Shown: positions 46,345 through 56,872, counted from the stretch's first letter. The stretch: 64,000 nucleotides of DNA from Pantoea eucrina (GCF_002095385.1 NZ_MIPP01000001.1:1-64000), one strand, 5' to 3'. The notes: generated by a model from the sequence alone, not told the origin. A program made the numbers and translations.

Positions 46345-46827
46345 TTACGAATGCGCTTCCTGAGCTTCTGTGATAATGGCGTAGAGCTCTTGATCACTCT
46401 GGGCCGCACGCAGGCGACGGCAGACCGTCTTATCTGCCAGGCGTTTTGCGACCAGCGACAGGGTATGAAGGTGCGTCTTACACTGATCGGCAGGCACCAG
46501 CAGAGCGAACAGCAGATCGACCGGCTGATTATCCACGGCGTCAAAAGCAATAGGCTGATCGAGGCTGATAAACACCCCCACTGCCCGCAGCGTGTCCTCT
46601 TCCAGTTTGCCATGCGGAATAGCAATGCCGTTGCCAATGCCGGTACTGCCCATACGCTCGCGGGTCAGAATCGCTTCGAAAAGCGTCTGGTGCGGCAGAT
46701 TGAGCTGCTTAGCCGCCAGTTCGCTGATAATCTCCAGCGCGCGTTTTTTACTCTGGCAGTGTACGCCGCTGCGGGTGCAGTCAGGCGTCAGAACCGAGCT
46801 CAATTCCAGTGTCAGATCGTTGTTCAT
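46345..46827 (-). CDS. ptsN: Nitrogen-regulatory PTS EIIA component PtsN
   Basis: EIIA-Ntr of 160 residues. The phosphorylated residue is His72 in G-I-A-I-P-H-G-K. The unphosphorylated form controls potassium uptake and other targets in E. coli. The length is close to E. coli (163). It lies between hpf and rapZ in the rpoN gene group. Confidence 0.97.
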   Translation of the reverse strand: MNNDLTLELSSVLTPDCTRSGVHCQSKKRALEIISELAAKQLNLPHQTLFEAILTRERMGSTGIGNGIAIPHGKLEEDTLRAVGVFISLDQPIAFDAVDNQPVDLLFALLVPADQCKTHLHTLSLVAKRLADKTVCRRLRAAQSDQELYAIITEAQEAHS

Positions 46828-46964
46828 CGTGGTTTCACTTGCGAGTTCACATAGCCACAGAGCGAAAAGCCCTGCTGGCGCTTGCGCAGATGATAAAACG
46901 GGGCGCTCTTCCGCCCCATTTTTCCCTGAGCGCTGAACGGGTCAGCGCTCTGCAAACGTGAAGG

Positions 46965-47252
46965 TTAGTGTTTTTTCAGTTTGTCTTTATGTTTGGTCAA
47001 CTGACGTGCCAGCTTATCAACCAGCCCGTCAATGGCCGCGTACATATCTTCCGCTTCCGCTGTGGCGTGCAGCTCACCGCCGTTAACGTGCAGAGTTGCC
47101 TCTGCAATCTGAGTCACTTTCTCCACTTTCAGAACAATATAAACCTGATTGATGCGATCGTAATAGTGTTCAAGTTTGCCAAATTTGCTGTTCACAAATT
47201 CGCGCAGCGGGTCAGTGATTTCGACATTGAGTCCGGTAAGGTTTAGCTGCAT
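46965..47252 (-). CDS. hpf: Ribosome hibernation promoting factor (short form)
   Basis: Short HPF of 95 residues, the E. coli length, which helps form 100S ribosome dimers with RMF in stationary phase. The basic patch and fold are conserved (Y-D-R-I-N-Q-V-Y, L-A-R-Q-L-T-K-H-K-D-K). There is no C-terminal dimerisation domain of the long form. It follows rpoN by 21 bp. Confidence 0.97.
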   Translation of the reverse strand: MQLNLTGLNVEITDPLREFVNSKFGKLEHYYDRINQVYIVLKVEKVTQIAEATLHVNGGELHATAEAEDMYAAIDGLVDKLARQLTKHKDKLKKH

Positions 47253-47273
47253 AGGTCTTCCTTCTGAGTTCGG

Positions 47274-48707
47274 TCAGACCAGCTGTTTACGCTGGTTTGA
47301 TGGCGGTATAGATAAAGACTCGCGATACTTCGCAACCGTACGTCGCGCTACCATAATACCCTGTTCAGATAACATGGCGGTCAGTTTGCTGTCGCTCAAG
47401 GGCTTTGCGGGATTTTCTGCCGCGACCAGTTTTTTTACCAGCGCACGAATGGCCGTAGACGAGGCTTCGCCGCCGCCTTCCGTGCTGACATGGCTGGAGA
47501 AAAAATATTTCAGCTCAAAAATACCACGCGGACTGTGCAGATATTTTTGCGTGGTCACGCGTGAGATGGTGGACTCGTGCATATCGACCTGTTGCGCGAT
47601 ATCTGCGAGCACCATCGGACGCATATACTCTTCGCCCTGCTCAAAAAACGCCTGCTGCTGCGCAACGATACAGCGGGTAACCTTGAGCAGAGTGTCATTA
47701 CGACTCTCCAGGCTTTTAATGAGCCAGCGCGCTTCCTGCAGATTATTGCGAATAAACTGGCTGTCGCTATCGCTGCGCGCTGAACCGCCCATGGCGGCAT
47801 AGTGCTGGTTGATCCGCAGACGCGGCAGGCTTTCAGCGTTCAATTCCACTATCCAGCGTGCGCCCGCTTTGCGCACCAGCACATCCGGAATAACGTATTC
47901 CGGTTCACCCGTATTAATCGATTGTCCGGGGCGCGGATCGAGCGACTGTATCAACAGCATCGCCTCTTTCAGCACCTCTTCTTTCAGGCGGGTCACCCGC
48001 ATCAGGCTGCGGAAGTCGTGATTAGCCAGCAGATCGAGATGTTCACTGACAATCAGGCGCGCCTCTTTTAGCATAGGAGCGTCAGCCGCATATTGCGATA
48101 GCTGAACCAGCAGACAGTCGCGCAGATCGCGCGCGCCTACGCCAACCGGATCAAACCGCTGGACGCGCTTGAGAACCGCCTCTACCTCATCCAGCGTCAG
48201 CTCATCGTCACCGATACTGTCGCAAATTTCCTGCAGCGTCACGGTGAGATAACCGGTCGTGTCGATCGCATCAACAATTGATGTCGCAATAGCGCGATCG
48301 GTATCGGTAAACGGGGTCAGCTCCACCTGCCACATCAGGTAATCCTGCAGCGACTGCGTGGTTTCTCCCTGATACACCGGCAGTTCATCATCCTGATAAT
48401 CTGTTCCGGTGCCGGAAGGGGTGCCGGCGGTATAAATTTCATCCCACGACGCATCCAGCGGCAGCTCGTCAGGCATCTCTTTCTGTTCCAGCGCCTCACG
48501 GGTATCTAACGTATCGCTTTCCTGCGTTTCGCGTGCGTCCACTTCATCATGATTATCGGTCTGCTCAAGCAGCGGATTGCTCTCCAGCGCCAGCTGGAGC
48601 TCCTGCTGGAGTTCAAGCGTAGAGAGCTGCAGCAGGCGAATGGCCTGTTGCAGCTGGGGGGTCATCGCCAGCTGTTGGCTGAACCTGAGTTGCAAACCTT
48701 GCTTCAT
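47274..48707 (-). CDS. rpoN: RNA polymerase sigma-54 factor
   Basis: Sigma-54 of 477 residues (E. coli 477). The Gln/Leu-rich activator-responsive region I starts [13 protein letters not shown]. An acidic region II follows (about 50-110), then the core-binding domain. The C-terminal RpoN box reads [10 protein letters not shown]. The downstream genes hpf, ptsN, rapZ and npr are in the usual order. It directs nitrogen and other enhancer-dependent promoters. Confidence 0.99.
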   Translation of the reverse strand: MKQGLQLRFSQQLAMTPQLQQAIRLLQLSTLELQQELQLALESNPLLEQTDNHDEVDARETQESDTLDTREALEQKEMPDELPLDASWDEIYTAGTPSGTGTDYQDDELPVYQGETTQSLQDYLMWQVELTPFTDTDRAIATSIVDAIDTTGYLTVTLQEICDSIGDDELTLDEVEAVLKRVQRFDPVGVGARDLRDCLLVQLSQYAADAPMLKEARLIVSEHLDLLANHDFRSLMRVTRLKEEVLKEAMLLIQSLDPRPGQSINTGEPEYVIPDVLVRKAGARWIVELNAESLPRLRINQHYAAMGGSARSDSDSQFIRNNLQEARWLIKSLESRNDTLLKVTRCIVAQQQAFFEQGEEYMRPMVLADIAQQVDMHESTISRVTTQKYLHSPRGIFELKYFFSSHVSTEGGGEASSTAIRALVKKLVAAENPAKPLSDSKLTAMLSEQGIMVARRTVAKYRESLSIPPSNQRKQLV

Positions 48708-48755
48708 AATCCGGCTTGAATGTCCTAAGCGAATATCGGGTTAATCGACACCTTA

Positions 48756-49481
48756 TCAGAGTCTGAACTCTTCGCCCAAATAAACCCGCTTAACCTGCTC
48801 ATCTGCCAGAATTTCATCCGGCGTGCCGTGTGCAATCAGATTGCCCTGGCTGACAATATAGGCGCGTTCGCAGACGGCCAGCGTTTCACGCACGTTATGG
48901 TCGGTGATCAGGACACCGAGGCCGCTGTCGCGCAAATGTTCGATGATCTTTTTGATATCGATAACGGAGATGGGGTCAACCCCGGCGAACGGCTCATCCA
49001 GCAGAATGAACTTTGGATTCGCTGCCAGCGCGCGTGCAATTTCAACGCGGCGACGTTCTCCCCCGGAGAGCGCCTGGCCCAGGCTGTTGCGCAGATGCTC
49101 AATATGGAACTCTTCCATCAGCTCATTGGCGCGATCCTGGCGCTGCTCTTCGGTCAGATCGTCGCGGATCTGCAGCACGCCCATCAGATTGTCATACACG
49201 CTCAGCCGCCGGAAAATAGAGGCTTCCTGCGGCAGGTATCCGATACCACGACGCGCACGGGCGTGCAGGGGCAGGATACTGATATCCTCATCATCGATAA
49301 TAATGCGGCCCGCATCGCGCGGGACAATGCCGACCACCATATAAAATGTCGTGGTCTTACCGGCGCCGTTAGGACCCAGCAGTCCGACAATCTCGCCCGA
49401 TTTAACCTGCAGGCTGACATCTTCCACTACGCGGCGGCCTTTATACGCTTTGGCCAGATTTTCAGCGACTAAAGTTGCCAT
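48756..49481 (-). CDS. lptB: LPS export ABC transporter ATPase LptB
   Basis: Cytoplasmic ATPase of 241 residues powering the LptBFG extractor. Walker [10 protein letters not shown] lies near 36-44, the ABC signature L-S-G-G-E-R-R-R near 138-145, Walker [13 protein letters not shown] near 157-168, and the switch His in T-D-H-N-V-R-E-T. The gene is 3 bp after lptA, before rpoN, in the kdsD-kdsC-lptC-lptA-lptB operon order. Confidence 0.98.
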   Translation of the reverse strand: MATLVAENLAKAYKGRRVVEDVSLQVKSGEIVGLLGPNGAGKTTTFYMVVGIVPRDAGRIIIDDEDISILPLHARARRGIGYLPQEASIFRRLSVYDNLMGVLQIRDDLTEEQRQDRANELMEEFHIEHLRNSLGQALSGGERRRVEIARALAANPKFILLDEPFAGVDPISVIDIKKIIEHLRDSGLGVLITDHNVRETLAVCERAYIVSQGNLIAHGTPDEILADEQVKRVYLGEEFRL

Positions 49482-49484
49482 CGG

Positions 49485-50039
49485 TCAGTTACTCTTTTTA
49501 GGGCTCGCAGCGGAACCGTTTTTATCCTGCAGCTGTGAAGGAACCAGCACCGTGGTGACGCGTTTGCTTTGACCCTGACTATAGGCCTGCATTTTCTGCT
49601 CTTTCACCAGATAGGTGATGCGATCGCCTTTGATGTTGCTGTCCTGCTGTTCAATGAAAGCATTACCGGTCAGCTCGACAAAATCGTTGGCCAGCTCATA
49701 GTGCAGCTTAGCGGCATGGCCTTTAACCGGCTTGCCGTTGTCCTGCATCTGATAAAACGTAGCCGGATTGCCATAGGCATCAACAATAGTTTTGTTGCTG
49801 TCGCCGCCGGGACGGGTCACCACGACTTTATCCGCTGTAATTTTAATCGTGCCCTGCGTGACAATAACATTGCCGGTAAAGGTCGCCACGTTGCCCTGCA
49901 GATCCAGCGCCTGATTAACGGAGTCGATATTAACCGGTTTTTCTGAGTCGCCGGTGACAGCCAGCGCGGGCAGGCTGCCAATCAGCAGCGATCCCAGCAG
50001 CAGCGCGTTAACGCTATTTTTGTTCATTTTGAATTTCAT
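49485..50039 (-). CDS. lptA: LPS transport periplasmic bridge protein LptA
   Basis: OstA-fold protein of 184 residues that forms the LPS bridge across the periplasm. The ATG at 50039 (M-K-F-K-M-N-K-N) gives a signal peptide ending A-L-A near residue 27, then V-T-G-D-S. The conserved G-N-V-I-V-T-Q-G-T-I-K and I-T-Y-L-V-K-E-Q-K-M-Q-A are present. It overlaps the lptC 3' end by 26 bp, as expected for this operon. Confidence 0.96.
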   Translation of the reverse strand: MKFKMNKNSVNALLLGSLLIGSLPALAVTGDSEKPVNIDSVNQALDLQGNVATFTGNVIVTQGTIKITADKVVVTRPGGDSNKTIVDAYGNPATFYQMQDNGKPVKGHAAKLHYELANDFVELTGNAFIEQQDSNIKGDRITYLVKEQKMQAYSQGQSKRVTTVLVPSQLQDKNGSAASPKKSN

Positions 50040-50586
50040 AAGAGGTTTTGACCTTTTCAAGCAGTTCGGCGTTTTTTGTCCGCAAATTGCCGCGCATCTT
50101 CATGCCCGTGGAGTTAAAACTGCGGCCAAATAGCGTCACCTGGTCGTCAGACATGACATCCTGGGTCACCAGATTGACCTGCGCGTTATCAGTGATAATG
50201 CGTTCCAGCTGAGAATCCTGCGTCAGCGTATGCACTTCAACGTGGCCATACAGATAAAGCATACGATCTTTCGTTAGCTTTGCTTTGTCCGCCCGTACTG
50301 ACCAGGTTGGCACTTTGTTTTCATCAAAGGTTGTCATAACGGGACGATCAAACCAGCTGACTTCATCAGCTGAAAAATAGGTCACTTTATCGGAGACAAG
50401 CTTGTAGGCCAGTGCACCCGTTGGGTTGTATACCACGGTATTAGAGTTCGCGCTGGTGTAGGTTGGCTCCTGATCGTTTGAAGCCAACGGCGTGGCACTC
50501 TCATCCTGATTCGTCAGGTTCCAGCCGATCAATATCAGCGCGACCAGAGCCAGAATCAGCGTTATCCAACGCCTGCTTTTACTCAT
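50014..50586 (-). CDS. lptC: LPS export protein LptC
   Basis: Bitopic inner-membrane protein of 190 residues (E. coli 191) that passes LPS from LptBFG to LptA. One N-terminal helix (W-I-T-L-I-L-A-L-V-A-L-I-L-I-G) is followed by a periplasmic OstA-like domain with P-V-M-T-T-F-D and L-F-G-R-S-F-N-S-T-G-M-K-M-R-G. It overlaps kdsC by 4 bp and lptA by 26 bp. Confidence 0.96.
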   Translation of the reverse strand: MSKSRRWITLILALVALILIGWNLTNQDESATPLASNDQEPTYTSANSNTVVYNPTGALAYKLVSDKVTYFSADEVSWFDRPVMTTFDENKVPTWSVRADKAKLTKDRMLYLYGHVEVHTLTQDSQLERIITDNAQVNLVTQDVMSDDQVTLFGRSFNSTGMKMRGNLRTKNAELLEKVKTSYEIQNEQK

Positions 50587-51149
50587 ACTGATTGCCCTCT
50601 GGCATCCTCAAATTTATTCTGCGCCAGTAATATCAGGTCGCATATTTCGCGTACCGCACCGCGTCCGCCGCCGATGCGTGTGACATAGTCTGCACGCGGC
50701 AGCAAGACCGGATGTGCATCCGCTACGGCAACACTCAGACCCGCCTGCGCCATGACCGGCCAGTCGATCAGATCGTCGCCAATATAGGCAACCTGCGTGC
50801 TGTCCAGTGACAGTTTATCCAGAAGTTCGCGCCACGCCAAAAGCTTATCTGATTGTCCCTGGTAAAGATGCGTAATGCCCAGCGTTTCACAGCGATCTTC
50901 CAGCAGCTTAGCGCGACGGCCGGTTATAATAGCGACTTCGATGCCGGAGGTCAGCAGGCAACGTATGCCGTAGCCATCCCGCACATTAAACGCCTTCAGC
51001 TCTTCACCGCTGTTTCCCATATAGATCAGGCCGTCTGACATGACGCCATCGACATCACAAATCAGCAGGCGGATTTGCGCTGCCCGTGCCATGACTTCAG
51101 CTGATACCGGACCATAGCAGGTGGCAACCAGCGCATTTTCAGCGTTCAT
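50583..51149 (-). CDS. kdsC: KDO-8-phosphate phosphatase KdsC
   Basis: HAD-family phosphatase of 188 residues making 3-deoxy-D-manno-octulosonate for LPS. The catalytic pair Asp32 and Asp34 is in C-D-V-D-G-V-M-S-D-G, as in E. coli. The later motif G-D-D-L-I-D-W is near 124-130. It sits between kdsD and lptC with a 4-bp overlap to lptC. Confidence 0.98.
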   Translation of the reverse strand: MNAENALVATCYGPVSAEVMARAAQIRLLICDVDGVMSDGLIYMGNSGEELKAFNVRDGYGIRCLLTSGIEVAIITGRRAKLLEDRCETLGITHLYQGQSDKLLAWRELLDKLSLDSTQVAYIGDDLIDWPVMAQAGLSVAVADAHPVLLPRADYVTRIGGGRGAVREICDLILLAQNKFEDARGQSV

Positions 51150-51162
51150 TTACATTTCCTGT

Positions 51163-52143
51163 TCAGACCACGCCAGCGCGCAGCATGTCATGCATGTGGA
51201 CGACGCCCAGCAGCCGATCTTCATCGGCTACCAGGACGGCAGTGATATTTTTATTTTGCATCAGATTTAAGGCCTCTACCGCCAGCATATTTGGCCGGAC
51301 GCGGATGCCGCCACGCGTCATGACGTCCTGAATACGCGCTGATTGAAAATCGACGCCCATATCAAAAATACGGCGCAGATCGCCATCGGTAAAAATCCCT
51401 TCAATTTTCATTAAGTCATCGACGATCACCGTGAGACCGAGGTTTTTGCGCGTGATCTCCAGCAGGGCATCACGCAGCGACGCCTCGCGCGTGACGTGCG
51501 GAATTTCATCGCCGCTGTGCATAATGTCGCTGACGTGCAGCAGCAGTTTACGACCCAGCGCGCCGCCAGGATGCGACAGCGCAAAATCCTCTGGCGTAAA
51601 ACCGCGCGCCTCAAGCAGCGCCACCGCCAGCGCATCGCCCATCACCAGCGTTGCCGTGGTGCTGGACGTTGGCGCCAGTCCCAGCGGGCACGCTTCCTGC
51701 GGCACTTTCACACACAGGTGAACATCTGCCGCGCGGCCCATGGCGCTCTCCGGGCGGCTGGTCATACAGATCAGCTGCACTTTCTGGCGCTTCAGCACCG
51801 GGATCAGCGCCAGGATCTCTGCCGACTCGCCGCTGTTCGAGATGGCGATAACCACATCGCTGGCGCTCACCATGCCGAGGTCGCCATGGCTCGCCTCGCC
51901 CGGATGCACAAAAAAGGAGGCGGTGCCGGTGCTGGCAAAGGTCGCGGCCATTTTCTTACCGATATGTCCTGACTTGCCCATGCCCATCACCACGACTTTT
52001 CCCTGGCAGGCATAAAGCAGCTGGCAGGCGCGGCTGAAGTCGTCATTGATATACTGATCAAGCTGTTCAAGTCCTTCACGTTCGATGCGCAGAACCTTTT
52101 TACCCGCCTGCTGAAAATCAAACTCTGCATGCTGCTGTGACAT
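51163..52143 (-). CDS. kdsD: D-arabinose-5-phosphate isomerase KdsD
   Basis: Isomerase of 326 residues (E. coli 328) supplying arabinose-5-phosphate for KDO. An SIS domain (about 40-180) has G-M-G-K-S-G-H-I-G-K-K and T-G-T-A-S-F-F-V-H-P-G-E-A. Two CBS domains follow (about 210-325). It is 12 bp after yrbG and 13 bp before kdsC, so part of the long LPS operon. Confidence 0.98.
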   Translation of the reverse strand: MSQQHAEFDFQQAGKKVLRIEREGLEQLDQYINDDFSRACQLLYACQGKVVVMGMGKSGHIGKKMAATFASTGTASFFVHPGEASHGDLGMVSASDVVIAISNSGESAEILALIPVLKRQKVQLICMTSRPESAMGRAADVHLCVKVPQEACPLGLAPTSSTTATLVMGDALAVALLEARGFTPEDFALSHPGGALGRKLLLHVSDIMHSGDEIPHVTREASLRDALLEITRKNLGLTVIVDDLMKIEGIFTDGDLRRIFDMGVDFQSARIQDVMTRGGIRVRPNMLAVEALNLMQNKNITAVLVADEDRLLGVVHMHDMLRAGVV

Positions 52144-52155
52144 ATCAGTGCATCC

Positions 52156-53139
52156 TTAATAGCCAGTAAGAAGGGTGGGGCTGAGCCACAGCCATAGCAC
52201 CCAGAGAAGAAATCCGCTCAGTAACAGCGCGCCGGCTATCCGGCCGACGCGCCGCTTACGCAGCAGACAAAACAGGGCAAACACTACGCTGACGCCGAGC
52301 ATGACCCAGTAATCACGGCTAAACGCGAGCGGATTGACCTCGCCCGGATGAAACAGCGCGGGCAGGCCAAGAACAATCGCCAGGTTGAAAATATTGGCGC
52401 CGATCAGATTACCAATCGCCATATCATCTTCACCTTTCAGCGCACCAGCGACAACCGTGGCCAGCTCCGGCAGGCTGGTCCCTACCGCGATAAGCGTCAG
52501 CCCCATCACCAGCTCGCTTACGCCAAAGTAATCAGCAAAGACGGTGGCATTGTCGATGACCATACGGGTCGACATCGGCAATATAATCAGCGCGACCGCC
52601 AGCCAGAGAAAGGCTACCGTGTTACCCGCTTCATCGCGCGGCAGTTCTGCCAGCTGTTCCCGGGTGAGTGTATCGCTGTTGTCATGTCCGGCGCGGCGGG
52701 CAATGCGGATCACGATCAGCAGATAGAACAGCGCCATCAGCAACAGCGCCACACCATCCAGCCGGCTCAGGTAATTATCAAACAGCATAATGCCGCTCAG
52801 CAAAGAGACCAGCAGCAGCAGCGGAAGTTCGCGCCGAATCAAATTGGAGTGTACGGTTAAAGGATGAAGCAGCGCGGCGCCACCCAGAATTAACAGGATA
52901 TTCGTAATGTTTGAGCCCAGCGCGGTGCCTACGGCCAAATCCATCTGTCCATGTTGCGCAGCTGAAAACGAAATAATCAGCTCCGGTAGCGATGTGCCGA
53001 TACTGACTACCGTCATGCCGATAATCAGCGGCGGAATACCGAATGAGCGGCACAGAATGGCGGCGCTGAAGACCAGTCGATCGGCCCCGTAAACCAGTAA
53101 CAGCAATCCGATAAACAACAGGGCGGTAGCTACAAACAT
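52156..53139 (-). CDS. yrbG: Calcium/sodium-type antiporter YrbG
   Basis: Inner-membrane cation/calcium exchanger of 327 residues. Ten hydrophobic helices form two inverted halves, each with the family alpha-repeat: S-I-G-T-S-L-P-E-L near residues 45-53 and A-V-G-T-S-L-P-E-L in the second half. The ATG at 53139 (M-F-V-A-T-A-L-L-F) is chosen because it matches the E. coli start. It is divergent from the mla operon and first in the yrbG-kdsD-kdsC-lpt operon. Physiological substrate is not firmly known. Confidence 0.94.
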   Translation of the reverse strand: MFVATALLFIGLLLLVYGADRLVFSAAILCRSFGIPPLIIGMTVVSIGTSLPELIISFSAAQHGQMDLAVGTALGSNITNILLILGGAALLHPLTVHSNLIRRELPLLLLVSLLSGIMLFDNYLSRLDGVALLLMALFYLLIVIRIARRAGHDNSDTLTREQLAELPRDEAGNTVAFLWLAVALIILPMSTRMVIDNATVFADYFGVSELVMGLTLIAVGTSLPELATVVAGALKGEDDMAIGNLIGANIFNLAIVLGLPALFHPGEVNPLAFSRDYWVMLGVSVVFALFCLLRKRRVGRIAGALLLSGFLLWVLWLWLSPTLLTGY

Positions 53140-53365
53140 GAAAAATCCTTGATGGATACGGTGCCGGCGGACCCTGGCCGGCAAAAAAACCTGAGATGCG
53201 GGGAGAGTCAGCCGCTGATTTTGACTCTCTGAGCGACAAAAGTAAATTTTATGACCGTTTTCGCCACACTGAACCGGTAAGTTTCTGTAAAACTATCGTG
53301 AATTGCGGTTTACCAGGCTACCATCCACCCCATTTAGTACGCCCGACCCGCTTAACGAGGTAATA

Positions 53366-54181
53366 ATGACTCAGCAGCAAACGAATCTGGTCGAGGTGCG
53401 CGGTGTGAGTTTCACCCGTGGCGATCGCACGATATTCGATGATATTTCACTTACGGTTCCGGCGGGCAAAGTGACCGCGATTATGGGACCTTCCGGCATC
53501 GGAAAAACAACGCTGTTACGCCTGATTGGCGGTCAGCTGCAGCCTGACCACGGCGAAATCTGGTTTCAGGGCCAGAATATTCCCAGCCTGTCACGGCGCA
53601 AGCTCTATGAAGCCCGTAAGAAAATGAGCATGCTGTTTCAGTCAGGCGCGCTCTTTACCGATCTTAACGTCTATGAAAACGTCGCCTGGCCACTGCGCGA
53701 GCACACTCAGCTGCCGCCGGAACTGCTGCACAGCACGGTGATGATGAAGCTTGAAGCGGTCGGACTGCGCGGCGCGGCAAAACTTATGCCGGCAGAGCTC
53801 TCCGGCGGGATGGCGCGACGTGCTGCGCTGGCACGTGCCATTGCGCTGGAACCGGAACTCATTATGTTTGATGAGCCGTTTGTGGGGCAGGATCCAATAA
53901 CTATGGGCGTGCTGGTCAAGCTGATTGATGAGCTGAACCACTCGCTGGGCGTGACCTGTATTGTGGTATCGCATGATGTGCCTGAAGTCCTGAGCATCGC
54001 CGATCACGCCTATATTGTTGCCGGGCAAAAAATCATTGCTGAAGGCAGCACCCGGCAGCTGAAGGAGAACGCCGATCCGCGCGTACGCCAGTTTATTGAT
54101 GGGCATGCTGATGGTCCGGTGCCGTTTCGTTTCGCCGCCGGCGACTATCTTAGTGATTTGACCCGGACAGGGAGAGAGTAA
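53366..54181 (+). CDS. mlaF: Phospholipid ABC transporter ATPase MlaF
   Basis: ATPase of 271 residues for the MlaFEDB complex that keeps phospholipid out of the outer leaflet of the outer membrane. Walker [10 protein letters not shown] is near 42-50, signature L-S-G-G-M-A-R-R near 146-153, Walker [13 protein letters not shown] near 167-178. The start at 53366 has ACGAGG upstream. It is first of mlaFEDCB and divergent from yrbG. Confidence 0.97.
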   Translation: MTQQQTNLVEVRGVSFTRGDRTIFDDISLTVPAGKVTAIMGPSGIGKTTLLRLIGGQLQPDHGEIWFQGQNIPSLSRRKLYEARKKMSMLFQSGALFTDLNVYENVAWPLREHTQLPPELLHSTVMMKLEAVGLRGAAKLMPAELSGGMARRAALARAIALEPELIMFDEPFVGQDPITMGVLVKLIDELNHSLGVTCIVVSHDVPEVLSIADHAYIVAGQKIIAEGSTRQLKENADPRVRQFIDGHADGPVPFRFAAGDYLSDLTRTGRE

Positions 54182-54185
54182 ACTC

Positions 54186-54968
54186 ATGGTGTTACAGGCA
54201 CTGGCGTCGCTCGGGCGTCGGGGAATAAACAGCTGTGCGACCTTTGGTCGGGCCGGTCTGATGCTGTTTCATGCGCTGGTGGGAAAACCCGCTTTTCGCC
54301 GCCATGCTCCATTGTTGATCAGGCAGCTGTACAGCGTTGGCGTACTCTCGCTGCTGATTATTGTGGTTTCTGGTCTGTTTATCGGCATGGTGCTGGGACT
54401 GCAGGGATATCTGGTGCTGACCACCTACAGCGCGGAGACCAGCCTTGGCATGCTGGTGGCGCTGTCGCTGCTGCGTGAGCTGGGGCCGGTTGTCACGGCG
54501 CTGCTGTTTGCCGGACGAGCCGGCTCGGCGCTGACGGCAGAGATTGGTCTGATGAAAGCCACAGAGCAGCTCTCCAGTATGGAGATGATGGCGGTGGATC
54601 CGCTGCGCCGCGTGGTCTCGCCACGCTTCTGGGCGGGTTTTATCAGTATGCCGCTGTTAACGCTGATTTTTACGGCCGTCGGTATTGCCGGTGGTGCACT
54701 GGTTGGCGTTGGCTGGAAAGGTATCGATCCCGGCTTTTTCTGGTCCGCGATGCAAAGCGCGGTAGATTTTCATAATGATGTCCTTAACTGCCTGATCAAG
54801 AGCGCAGTTTTTGCCATTACGGTAACCTGGATTGCGCTGTTTAACGGCTACGATGCGATTCCGACGTCGGAAGGTATCAGCCGGGCAACAACGCGTACCG
54901 TCGTACACGCTTCACTGGCGGTGCTTGGGCTTGATTTTGTGCTGACCGCACTGATGTTTGGGAACTGA
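54186..54968 (+). CDS. mlaE: Phospholipid transporter permease MlaE
   Basis: Inner-membrane permease of 260 residues (E. coli 260), with five or six helices. The conserved [11 protein letters not shown] family motif is near residues 119-129. It lies 4 bp after mlaF. The end TGATGCAATG leads closely into mlaD. Confidence 0.97.
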   Translation: MVLQALASLGRRGINSCATFGRAGLMLFHALVGKPAFRRHAPLLIRQLYSVGVLSLLIIVVSGLFIGMVLGLQGYLVLTTYSAETSLGMLVALSLLRELGPVVTALLFAGRAGSALTAEIGLMKATEQLSSMEMMAVDPLRRVVSPRFWAGFISMPLLTLIFTAVGIAGGALVGVGWKGIDPGFFWSAMQSAVDFHNDVLNCLIKSAVFAITVTWIALFNGYDAIPTSEGISRATTRTVVHASLAVLGLDFVLTALMFGN

Positions 54969-54972
54969 TGCA

Positions 54973-55506
54973 ATGCAAAGCAAGAAAAATGAAATTTGGG
55001 TAGGGGTATTTATGCTGGCGGCGCTGGTGGCGCTGCTGTTTCTCAGTCTGCGCGTGGCCGATCTTAAATCACTGGGCACCGAGCCCACGTGGAAGCTCTA
55101 CGCCACCTTTGACAATATTGGCGGCCTGAAAATCAGTTCACCGGTGAAAATTGGCGGCGTCGTCATTGGCCGCGTAACGGATATTTCACTGGATGAGAAA
55201 AGCCTGTCGCCGCGCGTGACCATGGATATCAGCGAGCAGTATGCCGATAAAATCCCGGATACCAGCTCCCTGGCTATTCGTACGCAGGGTTTGCTGGGCG
55301 AACAGTTTCTGGCGCTGAATCTGGGCTTTGACGATCCGGATCTCGGTTCAGCTATGCTGAAAGATGGCGGAACGTTGCGCGACACCAAATCTGCCCTGGT
55401 GCTTGAGGATTTGATTGGTCAGTTCCTTTACAAAAGCGGCGACGGCAGCAAAGAGAATCAGTCACAGGATGGCGAGCGTGCACCTGCGCCTGCCACAACG
55501 GAATAA
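54973..55506 (+). CDS. mlaD: Phospholipid-binding MCE protein MlaD
   Basis: MCE-domain protein of 177 residues with one N-terminal membrane helix (V-G-V-F-M-L-A-A-L-V-A-L-L-F-L). The MCE strand core is D-N-I-G-G-L-K-I-S-S-P-V-K-I-G-G-V-V-I-G-R-style (shown as separated residues), and the pore-lining region is R-T-Q-G-L-L-G-E-Q. The ATG at 54973 (M-Q-S-K-K-N-E-I-W-V-G) is chosen because it matches E. coli. The C-terminal tail is acidic and shorter than in E. coli. Confidence 0.96.
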   Translation: MQSKKNEIWVGVFMLAALVALLFLSLRVADLKSLGTEPTWKLYATFDNIGGLKISSPVKIGGVVIGRVTDISLDEKSLSPRVTMDISEQYADKIPDTSSLAIRTQGLLGEQFLALNLGFDDPDLGSAMLKDGGTLRDTKSALVLEDLIGQFLYKSGDGSKENQSQDGERAPAPATTE

Positions 55507-55525
55507 TCCAGAGAGGTAAAACACG

Positions 55526-56164
55526 ATGTTGAAACGTTTTCTGATGGTTGCCCTGCTGGCAATCGCTCCCCTGGCCGCCACAGCAGCGGATACGGATCAG
55601 AGCAACCCGTATAAGCTGATGAATGAAGCCGCAGCCAAAACTTTTACCCGGCTGAAAAATGAACAGCCGAAAATCAAGCAGGATCCCAACTATCTGCGCG
55701 ATATTGTGCGCCAGGAGCTGCTGCCCTATGTGCAGATTAAATATGCCGGCGCGCTGGTTTTAGGCCGCTACTATCGTGAAGCGACGCCGGCACAGCGCGA
55801 CGCCTACTTTGCCGCATTCGGTGACTACCTGGCCCAGGCTTACGGGCAGGCGCTGGCGCTGTATCACGGTCAGACTTACCAGATTCAGCCGGAAAAACCG
55901 CTGGGCGATGCCAATATTGTGGCTATTCGCGTCACCATTGTTGATCCTAACGGCCGTCCGCCGGTGCGTCTCGATTTTCAGTGGCGTAAAAACAGCCAGA
56001 GCGGAAAATGGCAGGCTTACGATATGATTGCCGAAGGGATCAGTATGATCACCACCAAGCAGAATGAGTGGAGCGATCTGCTGCGCACTAAAGGCATTGA
56101 TGGCCTGACTGCACAGCTGAAAACCTATGCGGCACAACCTATTACACTGGATAAACAGCAATAA
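55526..56164 (+). CDS. mlaC: Periplasmic phospholipid shuttle MlaC
   Basis: Soluble periplasmic lipid carrier of 212 residues (E. coli 211) between MlaD and the outer-membrane MlaA-porin complex. A signal peptide ends A-A-T-A-A near residue 21, followed by [11 protein letters not shown]. The conserved [15 protein letters not shown] segment is near residues 67-81. Its last base overlaps the mlaB start (TAATG). Confidence 0.97.
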   Translation: MLKRFLMVALLAIAPLAATAADTDQSNPYKLMNEAAAKTFTRLKNEQPKIKQDPNYLRDIVRQELLPYVQIKYAGALVLGRYYREATPAQRDAYFAAFGDYLAQAYGQALALYHGQTYQIQPEKPLGDANIVAIRVTIVDPNGRPPVRLDFQWRKNSQSGKWQAYDMIAEGISMITTKQNEWSDLLRTKGIDGLTAQLKTYAAQPITLDKQQ

Positions 56165-56469
56165 TGAGTGAATCGTTACGCTGGCAGCGCAGTACTGATA
56201 CGCTGGTACTGAGCGGCAAGCTTGACCGGGATACGCTGCTGACACTATGGCAGCAGCGTGAAACGGTTATGCAGAATATAAACGTCATTGATGTGGCGGC
56301 TCTGGAGCGGGTCGATTCGGCCGGGCTGGCGCTGCTGGTGCATCTGCGCGAGATGGTACGCGCGCAGGGAAGTACGCCGCTGTTCACGGGTGTGACAGAT
56401 AAACTCCATTCTCTTATTACGCTTTATAATCTTCAGCAGATTATTGTTTCTGCGGAGAAAAGCGTCTGA
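56164..56469 (+). CDS. mlaB: STAS-domain protein MlaB
   Basis: Cytoplasmic STAS protein of 101 residues that binds and stabilises MlaF. The STAS signature R-V-D-S-A-G-L-A-L-L-V-H-L is near residues 43-55. It is coupled to mlaC by a TAATG overlap and is the last gene before the operon terminator. Confidence 0.95.
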   Translation: MSESLRWQRSTDTLVLSGKLDRDTLLTLWQQRETVMQNINVIDVAALERVDSAGLALLVHLREMVRAQGSTPLFTGVTDKLHSLITLYNLQQIIVSAEKSV

Positions 56470-56489
56470 TCTGACGGCTGAAAAACCAG

Positions 56490-56514
56490 GCCCCTGATGC
56501 GTTCAGGGGCTTTT
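56490..56514 (+). terminator. Terminator of mlaFEDCB
   Basis: GCCCCTGA (56490-56497) and TCAGGGGC (56503-56510) form an 8-bp stem followed by TTTT. Confidence 0.9.
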
Positions 56515-56583
56515 GCATATTTAAGACTCAGCCGCTTTCCTCTAAGATATCCGCCTTATTATTATCAAGTGAAGTTATAAACC

Positions 56584-56841
56584 ATGGAAAATAGTGAAGT
56601 TCAGGCAGTCCTGATGCAGGCGCTGTCATTAGATGAAGTCCACGTGATGAGCAACGACGGCAGCCATTTCCAGGTGATCGCCGTGGGCGAAATGTTTGGT
56701 GAACTGAGCCGGGTAAAAAAACAGCAGGCTGTTTATGCGCCGCTGATGGAATACATTGCGGATAATCGCATTCATGCGGTTTCCATCAAGACTTATACTC
56801 CCGCCGAGTGGGCTCGCGACCGTAAACTTAACGGATTCTGA
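56584..56841 (+). CDS. ibaG: BolA-family acid-stress protein IbaG
   Basis: BolA-like protein of 85 residues (E. coli IbaG 84) that binds monothiol glutaredoxin and [2Fe-2S] clusters. The BolA core [14 protein letters not shown] is near residues 21-34, with the conserved His in G-S-H. It lies 46 bp upstream of murA, as in E. coli. Confidence 0.96.
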   Translation: MENSEVQAVLMQALSLDEVHVMSNDGSHFQVIAVGEMFGELSRVKKQQAVYAPLMEYIADNRIHAVSIKTYTPAEWARDRKLNGF

Positions 56842-56872
56842 GTACCAGTCTGGTTGTTTTGTTGATAGATAA